64,000 bases of DNA from Tissierella sp032104385 (GCF_032104385.1 NZ_DAMCHJ010000001.1:343218-407217); one strand, 5' to 3'. Positions 1 through 9,005 are shown, counted from the stretch's first letter. The notes: generated from the sequence alone by a model not told the origin. Program-made: numbers and translations.

Positions 1-350
1 ACATCACCTTTTGCAACCTTCACAGCTTCTAAGAATTCCCCTATATTAGATGGGTCAGCAAGACCTGAACTTTCAACAATAACATATTCCATATTTCTAT
101 CTGCCATTTCTGTTAAAGCAGATACAAAAGAAAGTTGTAAACAAGAGCAAAATATTGAACCTCTATTTATTTCTACAAGCTCCATACCTTCTTTTTGAAT
201 TATGGTTCCGTCTATTCCTACCTTACCAAATTCATTCATTATAACTGCTACTTTCTTACCTTCTAAATCATTAAGAACATTAGTTAAGAAAGTAGTTTTC
301 CCTGCACCTAAAAAACCTGTAAGCAAATATAATTTTGTTTTATTTTCCAT
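1..350 (-). CDS. CobW/COG0523-family GTPase, 5' part only
   Basis: The gene starts at 350 behind a GGAGGA ribosome site and runs off the left window edge, so only about 116 N-terminal residues are visible. The P-loop GFLGAGKTT near residue 12, an IMNEFG segment and ESSGLADP are diagnostic for the G3E/COG0523 P-loop GTPases (CobW, UreG/HypB relatives), which hand metal ions to target enzymes. The usual CxCC metal motif of COG0523 appears as CSCL, so its metal ligands are atypical. The substrate metal or partner cannot be told from this fragment. Tandem CCTATATG repeats just upstream suggest metal- or metalloid-responsive control. The family call is secure; the role is not. Confidence 0.85.
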   Translation of the reverse strand, partial: MENKTKLYLLTGFLGAGKTTFLTNVLNDLEGKKVAVIMNEFGKVGIDGTIIQKEGMELVEINRGSIFCSCLQLSFVSALTEMADRNMEYVIVESSGLADPSNIGEFLEAVKVAKGD

Positions 351-376
351 AATAAATTCCTCCTTAAAGATTATTA

Positions 377-402
377 TATACCTATATGCCTATATGGGTA
401 TA
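377..402. promoter_or_regulatory. candidate operator upstream of the CobW GTPase
   Basis: TATACC and GGTATA arms enclose two back-to-back copies of CCTATATG, followed by a third related unit, GGTATATG. The half-site resembles the CCTATATA arm of the arsR operator at 3156-3183. Binding by the nearby ArsR, or by another ArsR-family sensor, is inference. Confidence 0.4.
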
Positions 403-458
403 TGTCTATGATTTTATATTACTCCTCCTCATTACTTTTGTCAATAATTATATAAATT

Positions 459-498
459 AAAACAGATTTCCTTTTTATGTTTAAAGGAAATCTGTTTT
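459..498. terminator. bidirectional hairpin terminator
   Basis: The arms AAAACAGATTTCC and GGAAATCTGTTTT form a strong stem-loop just after the stop codon of the TVP38 gene. Runs of T follow on both strands. It separates the TVP38/rhodanese operon from the CobW GTPase gene. Confidence 0.8.
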
Positions 499-501
499 AA
501 T

Positions 502-1197
502 TTACAAATTGATATTATCGTCCTTTTTCTGCTTTTCAACCCAAATCTTTCTTATGGTATATACTAATGCACTAATTCCAAATAATAGCAATAACCCCTT
601 TACAAAAGTAGATGGGTCAGATGATTTAGCCGAAGCATATGAATAAACAATAGTTGCTGGTAACTGACCAATACCAGTAGCTAGAATAAATCCTCCAAAT
701 CCCATAGATGTGAGTCCCGCTGCATAACTAATAGGGTCAAAGGGTACAAATGGTAAAAGTCTTGCTATAAGTATGGTATTCTTTCCATATTTCTCAAAAA
801 AAACTTCTACATCATTAAGAGCCATTTTACTAGCAAATTTCTCGGCAACTCCTCTACCATAAATCCTTGAGATCCCAAAGCATACAGCAGCACCAGCCAT
901 AGCACTAGACCATGAAAGTATGGCCCCTTTCCACCATCCCCAAATAGCTGCATTTGCAAAAGTTATAAAAAATGCTGGTATTGGAGCAGCAATAGCTTGT
1001 AATATCATCATTATAAATGAAATCCCTACAGCCCATGCTCCAAATGACCTGATATATTCCTTTACAGATTCCACATCTTTAAATGCAGAAATCATATTTT
1101 TCAAACCATCATTTAACGGTTTAATAAAGACAAATGATAGTATAACTACAATTAAAACTAAAAATTTTATAATTCCGGACTTTTTTATTTTATTCAT
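502..1197 (-). CDS. TVP38/TMEM64 family membrane protein
   Basis: The protein has about 231 residues. It has an N-terminal membrane anchor, then the SNARE-associated/VTT domain with a reentrant-loop region (PIPAFFITFANAAIWG) and the family-typical RLLPFVPFDPISYAAG segment. The start at 1197 is chosen because AGGAGGA lies 7 bases upstream; a longer frame would lack such a site. It belongs to the DedA/TVP38 superfamily of probable lipid or ion transporters, but no substrate is assigned for this branch. It is the last gene of a three-gene operon after a rhodanese lipoprotein and a second TVP38 protein, which hints at sulfur- or selenium-linked envelope work. Confidence 0.85.
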   Translation of the reverse strand: MNKIKKSGIIKFLVLIVVILSFVFIKPLNDGLKNMISAFKDVESVKEYIRSFGAWAVGISFIMMILQAIAAPIPAFFITFANAAIWGWWKGAILSWSSAMAGAAVCFGISRIYGRGVAEKFASKMALNDVEVFFEKYGKNTILIARLLPFVPFDPISYAAGLTSMGFGGFILATGIGQLPATIVYSYASAKSSDPSTFVKGLLLLFGISALVYTIRKIWVEKQKKDDNINL

Positions 1198-1207
1198 TTT
1201 CTTCCTC

Positions 1208-1891
1208 CTAATACTTTTTATAGTGTTTCTTTGTAGCAATAGCAAATACAACGACTGACAAGGCAAGTCTTATAAATATAATTCCAATCTCATAACTATA
1301 GCTATAATAACCTTTCTTTAATGAATAGGCTATAGTTGTAATAGTAATCCAAATAATAGAATTTATCATATATTTTTTTAAATCTAGTTGCAAAATCCCC
1401 ATTATATAACTGATAAGGTCAAAATTCAATGGTAAAATCCTAACAAATATATGCACTAAGCTACTATTTCTTATATCATTAATTATTATATCATTATTTA
1501 TATTTATCTTTTTCATCAATAAATTTATTCCATTAGATATTAATGTTTTACCAATATCAAAGCATACATAAGCACCAATAATCCTACCTATAAGACTTAA
1601 AATAATCCCAATTAATGCCCCAAATACTTTTATGTTAGCAAAAATCATAATTTCATACTTAAATGGAATAATTAACGCCTGCAATATCATTAAGCCAATA
1701 GAAACTATTGGTCTAATGATATCATAAGAATTTAAGTATCCTACTATTGATTCTGAACTATTTGATGTAAATAACAAAGCAATTTCGCTAATAATAGATT
1801 TAAATGGCTTGTATGCAATATATAATAATACTGTTAATAATAAGATACTCAGATATAAATATTTTTTATTAATTCTTATCACACTTTTCAT
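1208..1891 (-). CDS. second TVP38/TMEM64-like membrane protein
   Basis: This is a 227-residue, very hydrophobic protein that is collinear with its downstream neighbour. The segment PFKYEIMIFANIKVFG corresponds to the reentrant-loop region, and RILPLNFDLISYIMG matches RLLPFVPFDPISYAAG of the other copy. It is more divergent and lysine/isoleucine rich. The ribosome site before the ATG at 1891 is weak and it begins 16 bases after the rhodanese stop, so translational coupling is plausible. The tandem pair may form a heteromeric transporter; that is inference. Confidence 0.75.
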   Translation of the reverse strand: MKSVIRINKKYLYLSILLLTVLLYIAYKPFKSIISEIALLFTSNSSESIVGYLNSYDIIRPIVSIGLMILQALIIPFKYEIMIFANIKVFGALIGIILSLIGRIIGAYVCFDIGKTLISNGINLLMKKININNDIIINDIRNSSLVHIFVRILPLNFDLISYIMGILQLDLKKYMINSIIWITITTIAYSLKKGYYSYSYEIGIIFIRLALSVVVFAIATKKHYKKY

Positions 1892-1907
1892 CTATAATAC
1901 CATATAA

Positions 1908-2852
1908 TTATTTCTCTACTTCATTGTGAACACACCATGTATTATAAGAACCCTCATAATTTTTTGTAACTTCGTAGTCTAACATTTCCAATATTAATTG
2001 TGAATAAGCTGATCTAATTCCGGATGTACAATACGTAATTACTTTATCTGTCTTTTTAATATCTGCATTTTCAAATAATGAAGTGATCTCTTCATTAGAT
2101 TTTAAATATCCATCTGAATCAAATAAATCTGTAAATCTTACTTGAATCGCCCCAGGTAAACGTCCACCTTTCGCTTCCCCATAAAGAACTTCACCGTTAA
2201 ATTCTTTATCTTCACGAACATCAACAATCACATAAGCTTTATATGAGTCCTCCAATTCTTTAGTATTAATAACATGTTCATAGTCTAATTTATCTACTTT
2301 TACTTCTACTGGCTTAAGCTTTTTAACATCTTTGGATTTAGGTAAGCCAACGTCCTGTAAAGCTTTTAAGCCACCATCAACCATCTTGATATTTTCATAA
2401 CCTGCTGCTCTAAGTGTCCATAGAATTCTACCATCTTCCCCCCAACCCTTAGGTCCTTCTGCAAACATAATTATTTCCTTATCTTTCGATAATCCTAACT
2501 CACCAAGTTTTTTAGATAATGATTCTGGATCAAGAATTATTCCCCAGTCATAATCTCCTTTTTTTGCGCTCTCAATATTAGATAGATTTTGCCATTTAGT
2601 TGTTATCGCTCCTTCTATAGTACCTTTTTTTGCTGCTTCTTCTCCTCTAGCATCAAGTAAGATAAAATTATCATCTTTATAATGTTCTTTTACATAATTT
2701 GCATCTACGATATACTTACCTCTAAATTTAGATACCTTTACTTCTTTTTCATTTTCAGCAGGATTTTTAGCGGTTTGTTGACTATTACAAGCTGCCATTG
2801 AAAATGTTAAAACAAAAACTAGTAATAGTAAAAAACATTTTTTGCTTTTCAT
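1908..2852 (-). CDS. rhodanese-like sulfurtransferase lipoprotein, two domains
   Basis: This is a lipoprotein with a cleavable signal ending in the lipobox SMAAC, so it acts outside the membrane. Two rhodanese domains follow. The first (about 45-170) has lost the catalytic cysteine: its loop reads AEGPKGWG. The second (about 190-310) keeps the active loop CTSGIRS after VITY. This inactive/active arrangement is normal for tandem thiosulfate or mercaptopyruvate sulfurtransferases. The ATG at 2852 is chosen because AAGGAG sits 9 bases before it. It leads an operon with two TVP38 proteins. Handling of extracellular thiosulfate, polysulfide or selenium compounds is a reasonable but unproven role. 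Confidence 0.85.
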   Translation of the reverse strand: MKSKKCFLLLLVFVLTFSMAACNSQQTAKNPAENEKEVKVSKFRGKYIVDANYVKEHYKDDNFILLDARGEEAAKKGTIEGAITTKWQNLSNIESAKKGDYDWGIILDPESLSKKLGELGLSKDKEIIMFAEGPKGWGEDGRILWTLRAAGYENIKMVDGGLKALQDVGLPKSKDVKKLKPVEVKVDKLDYEHVINTKELEDSYKAYVIVDVREDKEFNGEVLYGEAKGGRLPGAIQVRFTDLFDSDGYLKSNEEITSLFENADIKKTDKVITYCTSGIRSAYSQLILEMLDYEVTKNYEGSYNTWCVHNEVEK

Positions 2853-3125
2853 TAAAACCATCTCCTTGTTAAATTATTATTTTTCTATTCGATTGTACCT
2901 AACGTTTATTTATAAGTCAAATGTCCCTTTCTAAGCTTTTAAGTCATAAAAAATAAAAAATATATTGAATTAGTATCTAAAAAAATACAAGCAGACAAAA
3001 CAATCCTGTAAAAATCAATTCCTGGGTTGGTTTTTGTTTTTCCTAACAATTATTAAGATATAGATTAATTTAATATATAGATAATTGTCTATCAAAAATT
3101 ATTATAATTGTATTTATCCACCTCA

Positions 3126-3154
3126 TTGACAATATTTAAGTAAGTGCATATAAT
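3126..3154 (+). promoter_or_regulatory. sigma-A promoter of arsR
   Basis: Consensus TTGACA (3126-3131) and TATAAT (3149-3154) are separated by exactly 17 bases. The palindromic operator begins 1 base after the -10 box, so a bound repressor would cover the transcription start. Confidence 0.85.
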
Positions 3155-3155
3155 T

Positions 3156-3183
3156 TCCTATATAGGTGATCACCTATATAGGA
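3156..3183. promoter_or_regulatory. perfect 28-bp palindromic ArsR operator
   Basis: The left arm is TCCTATATAGGTGA and the right arm is its exact reverse complement, with the centre between 3169 and 3170. It lies between the -10 box and the arsR start and overlaps the GGAGGTG ribosome site. ArsR proteins usually bind such AT-rich dyads and repress their own operon. The match to this regulator is inferred from position. Confidence 0.75.
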
Positions 3184-3192
3184 GGTGACTAA

Positions 3193-3516
3193 ATGAAACT
3201 CAATTATGAAGAAAACTCAAAAATTATTAAAGCATTATCGGATCCGAATAGACTTCAAATACTTGATATATTATCTTGCGGCGAGATGTGCGCCTGTGAT
3301 ATATTAGAGCATTTCGATTTTTCTCAACCTACACTTTCACATCATATGAAGGTTCTAATGGATTCTAATTTAGTAACCCTTAGAAAAGATGGTCTATGGA
3401 GTTATTATTCATTAAATTTAATAGAATGCAACAAAATTATTTTATTTTTAATGAATATTATAACTGATACTGAAGACTGTATATGTAAGGATATAAGTAA
3501 ATGTGGTTGTAAATAA
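3193..3516 (+). CDS. arsR: ArsR-family metalloid-responsive repressor
   Basis: This is a 107-residue winged-helix repressor. The recognition region reads FSQPTLSHHMKVL. Cysteines C29, C33 and C35 (CGEMCAC, before the helix-turn-helix) match the As(III)/Sb(III) sensor motif of ArsR. A second cysteine cluster, CICKDISKCGCK, forms the C-terminus and could bind a further thiophilic ion. The protein should release DNA on binding arsenite. It is followed by an acr3 remnant and arsC, and its own operator lies directly upstream. Confidence 0.92.
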   Translation: MKLNYEENSKIIKALSDPNRLQILDILSCGEMCACDILEHFDFSQPTLSHHMKVLMDSNLVTLRKDGLWSYYSLNLIECNKIILFLMNIITDTEDCICKDISKCGCK

Positions 3517-3529
3517 ATATTATTATGAA

Positions 3530-3705
3530 AGGTGAAATGGTTATAGCATAGGAATCTATCTTCCAGATATACCTGAATTTTTAAGTAAGTTTGAATATGC
3601 TAATGTCTCTATACCGTTAGCAATTCTAAGTGGAAGTTCCAGTAATGCTTACTCTTGTAAGGATAGAAAATAGTACTAGAGGATGGTTTAATAAAGCTAA
3701 ATAAT
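3530..3705 (+). pseudogene. remnant of an Acr3-type arsenite efflux pump
   Basis: Between arsR and arsC a broken frame encodes GIYLPDIPEFLSKFEYANVS followed by IPLAIL, which matches the first transmembrane region of Acr3 arsenite permeases. A start-like MVIA lies upstream in another frame, so there is a frameshift near 3548. After a stop near 3673, a second frame gives a short tail ending STRGWFNKAK, which may be the pump's C-terminus. About 300 central residues are absent. The Acr3 identity of the first piece is fairly clear; the tail is a guess. Confidence 0.65.
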
Positions 3706-3725
3706 CTTTATTGGAGGAATGTTAA

Positions 3726-4127
3726 ATGAAAAAGAAAGTTGCCTTTATATGTGTTCATAATTCATGTCGTTCTCAAATGGCAGAGGGTTGGACAAAAAGA
3801 TTAGGTAGTGATGTATTAGATGTATATTCAGCAGGAACTGAAAATTATCCTGAAGTAAAACCATTAGCAGTAAGAGTAATGGAAGAAGCAGGAGTAGATA
3901 TGAGTTATCATTATCCTAAGCTATTATCTGATATACCTGAAGAAGTAGATATTCTTATAACTATGGGGTGTAATGTAGTTTGCCCTTTTGTTTCCAATAG
4001 TAATAATGAGGATTGGGGTCTAACAGATCCATCTGGGGGACCTATAAAAGATTATAGAGAAACTAGGGATATAATAAAGAAAAAGGTTGAAGATCTAATT
4101 ATAAGAGTAAAAAACAATGAGATTTAA
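3726..4127 (+). CDS. arsC: arsenate reductase, thioredoxin-coupled type
   Basis: This 133-residue protein has the low-molecular-weight phosphatase fold. The P-loop CVHNSCRS holds nucleophile C9 and C14, a second cysteine pair sits at C82/C86 (GCNVVCP), and D101 lies in DPSG. This matches the Cys relay of thioredoxin-dependent ArsC from Gram-positive bacteria, which reduces arsenate to arsenite in the cytoplasm. All catalytic residues are intact and a GGAGG site precedes the ATG. The efflux pump next to it is destroyed, so arsenite export must be supplied elsewhere or the enzyme serves another oxyanion. Confidence 0.92.
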   Translation: MKKKVAFICVHNSCRSQMAEGWTKRLGSDVLDVYSAGTENYPEVKPLAVRVMEEAGVDMSYHYPKLLSDIPEEVDILITMGCNVVCPFVSNSNNEDWGLTDPSGGPIKDYRETRDIIKKKVEDLIIRVKNNEI

Positions 4128-4162
4128 CAAATAGTACTGTAATCCTAAAAATACAATATTTC

Positions 4163-4254
4163 TGGCGGAGAGAGTGGGATTTGAACCCACGGTGCAAGTT
4201 TACTTGCACAACGGTTTTCGAGACCGCCACCTTCAACCTCTCGGACACCTCTCC
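4163..4254 (-). tRNA. tRNA-Ser (CGA)
   Basis: The 92-base gene folds with a long variable arm typical of class II tRNA-Ser. The anticodon loop CTCGAAA gives anticodon CGA, which reads UCG. CCA is encoded at the 3' end. Confidence 0.95.
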
Positions 4255-4390
4255 TTGACTAATCACTTTAATATTATAACATATAATCTTTATTAAGTAT
4301 CATAAATTTTTCTTTTAATTGATTCTTTTTCATTCTTACTTATATAGCCTATGGCAAGAGATAAGCGTCTAAAGATATTTATTCTTTTCA

Positions 4391-4419
4391 TTGACAAATC
4401 TAATAAACCGTAGTATAAT
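4391..4419 (+). promoter_or_regulatory. promoter of the Glu-Thr tRNA pair
   Basis: TTGACA (4391-4396) and TATAAT (4414-4419) have a 17-base spacer, a full sigma-A consensus expected for stable RNA genes. Confidence 0.85.
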
Positions 4420-4447
4420 TAAAAAGGTTGTTTTTTGATTCAAGTAT

Positions 4448-4522
4448 GGCCCCATGGTCAAGCGGTTAAGACATCGCCCTTTCACGGCGGTAACCCGGGT
4501 TCGAATCCCGGTGGGGTCACCA
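4448..4522 (+). tRNA. tRNA-Glu (TTC)
   Basis: This is a cloverleaf with acceptor GGCCCCA and anticodon loop CTTTCAC, giving TTC (glutamate). CCA is encoded. It is cotranscribed with the next tRNA, 4 bases away. Confidence 0.95.
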
Positions 4523-4526
4523 TTAT

Positions 4527-4602
4527 GCTGGCGTAGCTCAATCGGCAGAGCAACTGACTTGTAATCAGTAGGTTGGGGGTTCAATTCCTCTCGCCAGCTC
4601 CA
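4527..4602 (+). tRNA. tRNA-Thr (TGT)
   Basis: The acceptor GCTGGCG pairs with CGCCAGC. The anticodon loop CTTGTAA gives TGT, which reads ACA. CCA is encoded. Confidence 0.95.
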
Positions 4603-4690
4603 TTAATATATTTAGCAGGACTTGATTAGTAGTCCTTTAGAGTTACATATCTTTGTATTATAAGAAATAATTCAATAGTGATGATAAATA

Positions 4691-4725
4691 AAAAAATTCA
4701 AGATTAATAAGGTCTTGAATTTTTT
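4691..4725. terminator. bidirectional terminator between tRNA-Thr and tadA
   Basis: TTCAAGA and TCTTGAA arms are flanked by A6 on one side and T6 on the other, so the element works for both converging transcripts. Confidence 0.85.
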
Positions 4726-4735
4726 ATTTAAGGTA

Positions 4736-5188
4736 TCATTTATCTTCCCTAAGCTCCTTAAAAAAGTCTGAAATTATACTACTGCATTGATCTTCCAATA
4801 CCCCAAATTCCACTTCTAACCTATGATTAAACTTAGGATGATTTGTTAAATCTTCTATGGTACCGCAACAGCCTCTTTTAGGATCTCTAGTTCCAATAAC
4901 CAACCTATGGATCCTGGAATTGACTATAGCTCCGGCACACATGGCACATGGTTCTAAAGTTACATACATAGTGCAATTAATCAATCTCCAAGCATCAAGA
5001 TACTTGCTCGCCTCCTTGATAGCAAGTATTTCAGCATGGGCTGTCGGATCCTTCAAAGTTTCCCGTTGATTATACCCTCTGCCTATTATCTCACCATTGT
5101 AAACAACAATAGCACCTACTGGAACTTCGTAGGTGCTATAAGCTTTCTTAGCTTCTCTTAAAGCTTCTCTCATATATAAAATATCCAT
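4736..5188 (-). CDS. tadA: tRNA-specific adenosine deaminase
   Basis: This is a zinc-dependent deaminase of about 150 residues that converts A34 to inosine in tRNA-Arg(ACG). The catalytic HAE (in DPTAHAEILA) and the PCxxC zinc motif (EPCAMCAGA) are both present. The ATG at 5188 follows AAGGTG by 6 bases; an upstream GTG lies within the ribosome site itself. It sits among tRNA genes, with tRNA-Arg(CCT) just upstream on the same strand, a common clostridial arrangement. Length and motifs are normal. Confidence 0.95.
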   Translation of the reverse strand: MDILYMREALREAKKAYSTYEVPVGAIVVYNGEIIGRGYNQRETLKDPTAHAEILAIKEASKYLDAWRLINCTMYVTLEPCAMCAGAIVNSRIHRLVIGTRDPKRGCCGTIEDLTNHPKFNHRLEVEFGVLEDQCSSIISDFFKELREDK

Positions 5189-5199
5189 TATTATCACCT

Positions 5200-5276
5200 T
5201 GGTGCACTCGAGAGGAATCGAACCCCCGGCCTACGCCTTAGGAGGGCGCCGCTCTATCCTACTGAGCTACGAGTGC
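5200..5276 (-). tRNA. tRNA-Arg (CCT)
   Basis: The acceptor GCACTCG pairs with CGAGTGC. The anticodon loop CTCCTAA gives CCT, which reads AGG. CCA is encoded. It directly precedes tadA on the same strand. Confidence 0.93.
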
Positions 5277-5582
5277 ATAGTTTACCAATATAGTTTACAC
5301 TATTTTAATAGTAATGTCAAATTAGAATTCTTTAAACTTAACCTATGAGTATATCCTCTAATTTATCTAATACTTCTTTATTCCTTTCCATATATTGTTA
5401 AAATTATTTACTTACTCTGCTATATTAATAGTAGTTATCGTGAATTTCCCTATAATAAATTTTCTCATAATTTGTATAGAAATATAATAAAATAATAAAA
5501 CTATATCCTATTAAAGACATAACCTCATTATTTTTACATTCTATGTTTTATATTGTTTCTTCATATTTCCTTTACTGGTTTA

Positions 5583-6136
5583 TTATTTACAAAGTCCCAA
5601 GGATTTCTTGAAGGCATCTAAAAATGAAGCTGTTTTCCTTGGATCCACATTATATTCTTTGGAAATTTCCTTTGCTAATTTACCACTTACAATTATAGAA
5701 ACCGTATTGTTAGCAGTAGGCATCTATAAGAGATACTAATGCACTTATACCTAATTCGGCAGATTTTTTTGCCTTTTACTCTTTTATTTATTCTATACAA
5801 TAGCCAATCAAATCCTTCACCATTAGATACCATATTAACCAAACCACCAGTTAATAAAGTAATAAAAAGATATCAATCATTCCTGTAAATCCTGAATATA
5901 CTTGTTGAAATAGAAATAAATGCAGCTATTATAAATACTCCTACTGTAATAAATTTAGCTGGTATTAAAGTAAGTCCTAAATTTACTATAGATTCAACAC
6001 CACCCATAGCACTAAAAACTGTAGAAAAACCTCCTGCTAATAAATATATAATATCTGAAATTAAATATACAAGTACAAAGATAAGAAAAGGCAATAAAGC
6101 TGCCCAATTCCCCTTTTTTTCATTTAACTTCTCCAT
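5583..6136 (-). pseudogene. decayed NhaC-family Na+/H+ antiporter
   Basis: Reading from 6136, the first 87 residues (start MEKLNEKKGNWAALLPFLIF, later FIISAA-like FIIAAFISISTS) match the N-terminal membrane region of NhaC antiporters and end at a stop at 5873. The sequence then continues in other frames: VYSGFTGMIDIF, then LLTGGLVNMVSNGEGFDWLL, then KKSAELGISALVSLIDA, and finally ANNTVSIIVSGKLAKEI with DPRKTASFLDAF. These follow NhaC order but skip a large central block and need at least three frame changes. The gene is therefore a multiply frameshifted, internally deleted relic. The 5277-5582 stretch beyond it holds only a short frame ending near 5342 that I cannot assign. Confidence 0.8.
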
Positions 6137-6158
6137 TTTAATATCTCCTTTATTTAAA

Positions 6159-7229
<1,071 letters not shown>

Positions 7230-7423
7230 TTAAATCTCCTTCCTAAATGCAAAATAATTATTGATATTTAATTCACAATTTTAGCCTATAATCATTATAT
7301 AGCCTATTATAAAAATATTAAAATCGAACTATTTTATAATAAATATATCTCTATTGATATTTTAAATGTACTAGGTGTAATTCCCATAAATATACAGATT
7401 TACGGAAATAAAACTTCATAAAT

Positions 7424-7457
7424 TATACCACCACTATCATAAAATAGTGGTGGTATA
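7424..7457. terminator. stem-loop in a 340-base intergenic gap
   Basis: A perfect 14-bp stem (TATACCACCACTAT and its complement) encloses a 6-base loop. It lies about 110 bases past the carboxypeptidase stop and has no clear T run, so it may end that transcript or stabilise its 3' end. The rest of the gap 7230-7570 shows no gene. Confidence 0.5.
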
Positions 7458-7570
7458 TAACACTATAAGTTCTAAATATTAAAGTATTTCTCATAAAAGT
7501 AATTTTCAAACTATAATATATAAATCATCCAAAATAAAAATTTCTAAAACCAATAATTCAAAGATTAAAC

Positions 7571-8782
7571 TTATACCCTTTCTCCAGTAAAAAATCCTCC
7601 TATTGCATTAAATATTCTATTAAAAAATCTACCAATTAATACATACCACTTAGCCTTATTCACATCTTCCTTTACCAAAATATCTGACTCAAAAATTACT
7701 TCTCCTTCTTTTTCCACTGTAGCCTTACCTATTTTAGTATTCTTCTTTATTGGCAGACCTATAGCTTCATCAATATCTATGTTGACCCCAATATTTTCAT
7801 CATTTTTTATTAATTTGGAAAATCCTTTTTCAGCAAAAACTTCTACTTCTTTTATATCTGCCTTTGGAAATTCTATAGTTTGTAGAGGTATAGCTTCATT
7901 TAAAAATATTCTATTAGAATAATTGCTAATTCCATGTTCAACTAAAATCTTACTTAATACATTTCTTTTTTCTAATGACTTAGCACCCATTACTACAGCT
8001 ATAAGACGCAAATCCTTTGTTTCTATATTTTCGCCTCTTATATTGAATGTAGATACATAGCAATACCCTGCCTTATTTGTGAAACCTGTTTTTAAGCCAT
8101 CTATTTCTTTTATTTCATTAAGTAATGGATTTGTATTTCTTTGAAAATAATTCCTGTTAATTACTTCTATTGATTTAATTTTAGCTGTTTCCAAAACTTC
8201 TGGATAATTTCTTATTATATACTGAGTTAACTTGAATATTTCCCTAGTACTCATTTTATTCTGCATATCCTTTCCCCTTATTGGAAGTCCTGTAGAATTA
8301 TAAAATATTGCATTTTGAAGTCCCAATTTTTTTGCTCTTTGATTCATCTTTTTTACAAAATTGTCTTCACTTCCTCCAGCATATTTTGCTAATGCATATG
8401 TAGCATCGTTGCCAGACACTACTATGGAGGCTTCTAAAAGCTCTTTTACTGTAAATCTTTCTCCTGTTTTTAAGTTAAAACTAGACCCCTTTATTTTGGT
8501 AATATCCTCATCTATAGTTAGAATATCATTTAAAGAAAGATTTTTTTTGGTTATTTCATCCATAATTACTAAATAAGACATTAATTTTGAAATACTTGCA
8601 ATTTCAACTACCTCATCTATATTATATTCCTCCAATATCTCACCAGTTTCAAAATCTGCTAGTATATATGATTTTAAATTCCTTTCTATATTAAGGTTAT
8701 TAACCCCAATATCCTCTCCATAGGATATTGGACTGGTTATAATAATCATTACCATTATCAATATAGATAATATCCTTTTCAA
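7571..8782 (-). CDS. D-alanyl-D-alanine carboxypeptidase (PBP5/DacF type)
   Basis: This is a secreted penicillin-binding protein of 403 residues that trims the terminal D-Ala from peptidoglycan stems. After a signal peptide come the three active-site motifs: SISK (serine and lysine near 65), SGN (in VVSGNDATY) and KTG (in DGLKTGFTNKAG). A PBP5 C-terminal beta domain follows from about 285. The end forms an amphipathic helix (WYVLIGRFFNRIFNAIGGFF) suited to membrane anchoring. The TTG start is preceded by AGGAGGG at 6 bases. DacF, DacA and DacB cannot be separated here. Confidence 0.9.
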   Translation of the reverse strand: MKRILSILIMVMIIITSPISYGEDIGVNNLNIERNLKSYILADFETGEILEEYNIDEVVEIASISKLMSYLVIMDEITKKNLSLNDILTIDEDITKIKGSSFNLKTGERFTVKELLEASIVVSGNDATYALAKYAGGSEDNFVKKMNQRAKKLGLQNAIFYNSTGLPIRGKDMQNKMSTREIFKLTQYIIRNYPEVLETAKIKSIEVINRNYFQRNTNPLLNEIKEIDGLKTGFTNKAGYCYVSTFNIRGENIETKDLRLIAVVMGAKSLEKRNVLSKILVEHGISNYSNRIFLNEAIPLQTIEFPKADIKEVEVFAEKGFSKLIKNDENIGVNIDIDEAIGLPIKKNTKIGKATVEKEGEVIFESDILVKEDVNKAKWYVLIGRFFNRIFNAIGGFFTGERV

Positions 8783-8830
8783 ATAAATCCCTCCTATTAT
8801 ATTGTAACAAATATATTACCTTATTTATAT

Positions 8831-8877
8831 AATGTATTAGATATTCCAAGAAATCTTGCTGGAATACCTAATACATT
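8831..8877 (+). terminator. terminator-like hairpin ahead of a small peptide gene
   Basis: AATGTATTAG-ATATTCCA pairs with TGGAATA-CCTAATACATT with one mismatch, and TTTTTATA follows. The hairpin ends 7 bases before the GGGGG ribosome site of the 35-residue peptide. It could be an attenuator for that gene or a terminator for an unseen transcript. Confidence 0.5.
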
Positions 8878-8895
8878 TTTATAAGGGGGATTAAA

Positions 8896-9003
8896 ATGGG
8901 TGAACGTAGAGGTTGTTGTGGAGACGATTCTAGTCTATTATTCTTCTTTTTACTTTTAGTAATTCTATTCTGTGGGGGTTTTAATTTCGGTTGTAGAAGA
9001 TAA
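8896..9003 (+). CDS. 35-residue cysteine-rich membrane peptide
   Basis: A short gene opens with ATG 5 bases after AAGGGGG and ends in TAA just before a strong terminator. The product begins MGERRGCCGDDSS, crosses the membrane once through a run of about 15 residues (LLFFFLLLVILFCGG), and ends NFGCRR. The size and hydrophobic/glycine composition recall the YjcZ/sporulation-type small membrane peptides, but the similarity is not strong enough to name it. Its own ribosome site and terminator argue that it is real. Confidence 0.7.
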   Translation: MGERRGCCGDDSSLLFFFLLLVILFCGGFNFGCRR

Positions 9004-9005
9004 AT

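Noticed and set aside
4369..4584. 71-residue reading frame opposite the tRNA-Glu/tRNA-Thr genes
   Set aside because: Both tRNAs are full cloverleafs with a shared promoter; the frame is the antisense of tRNA sequence.
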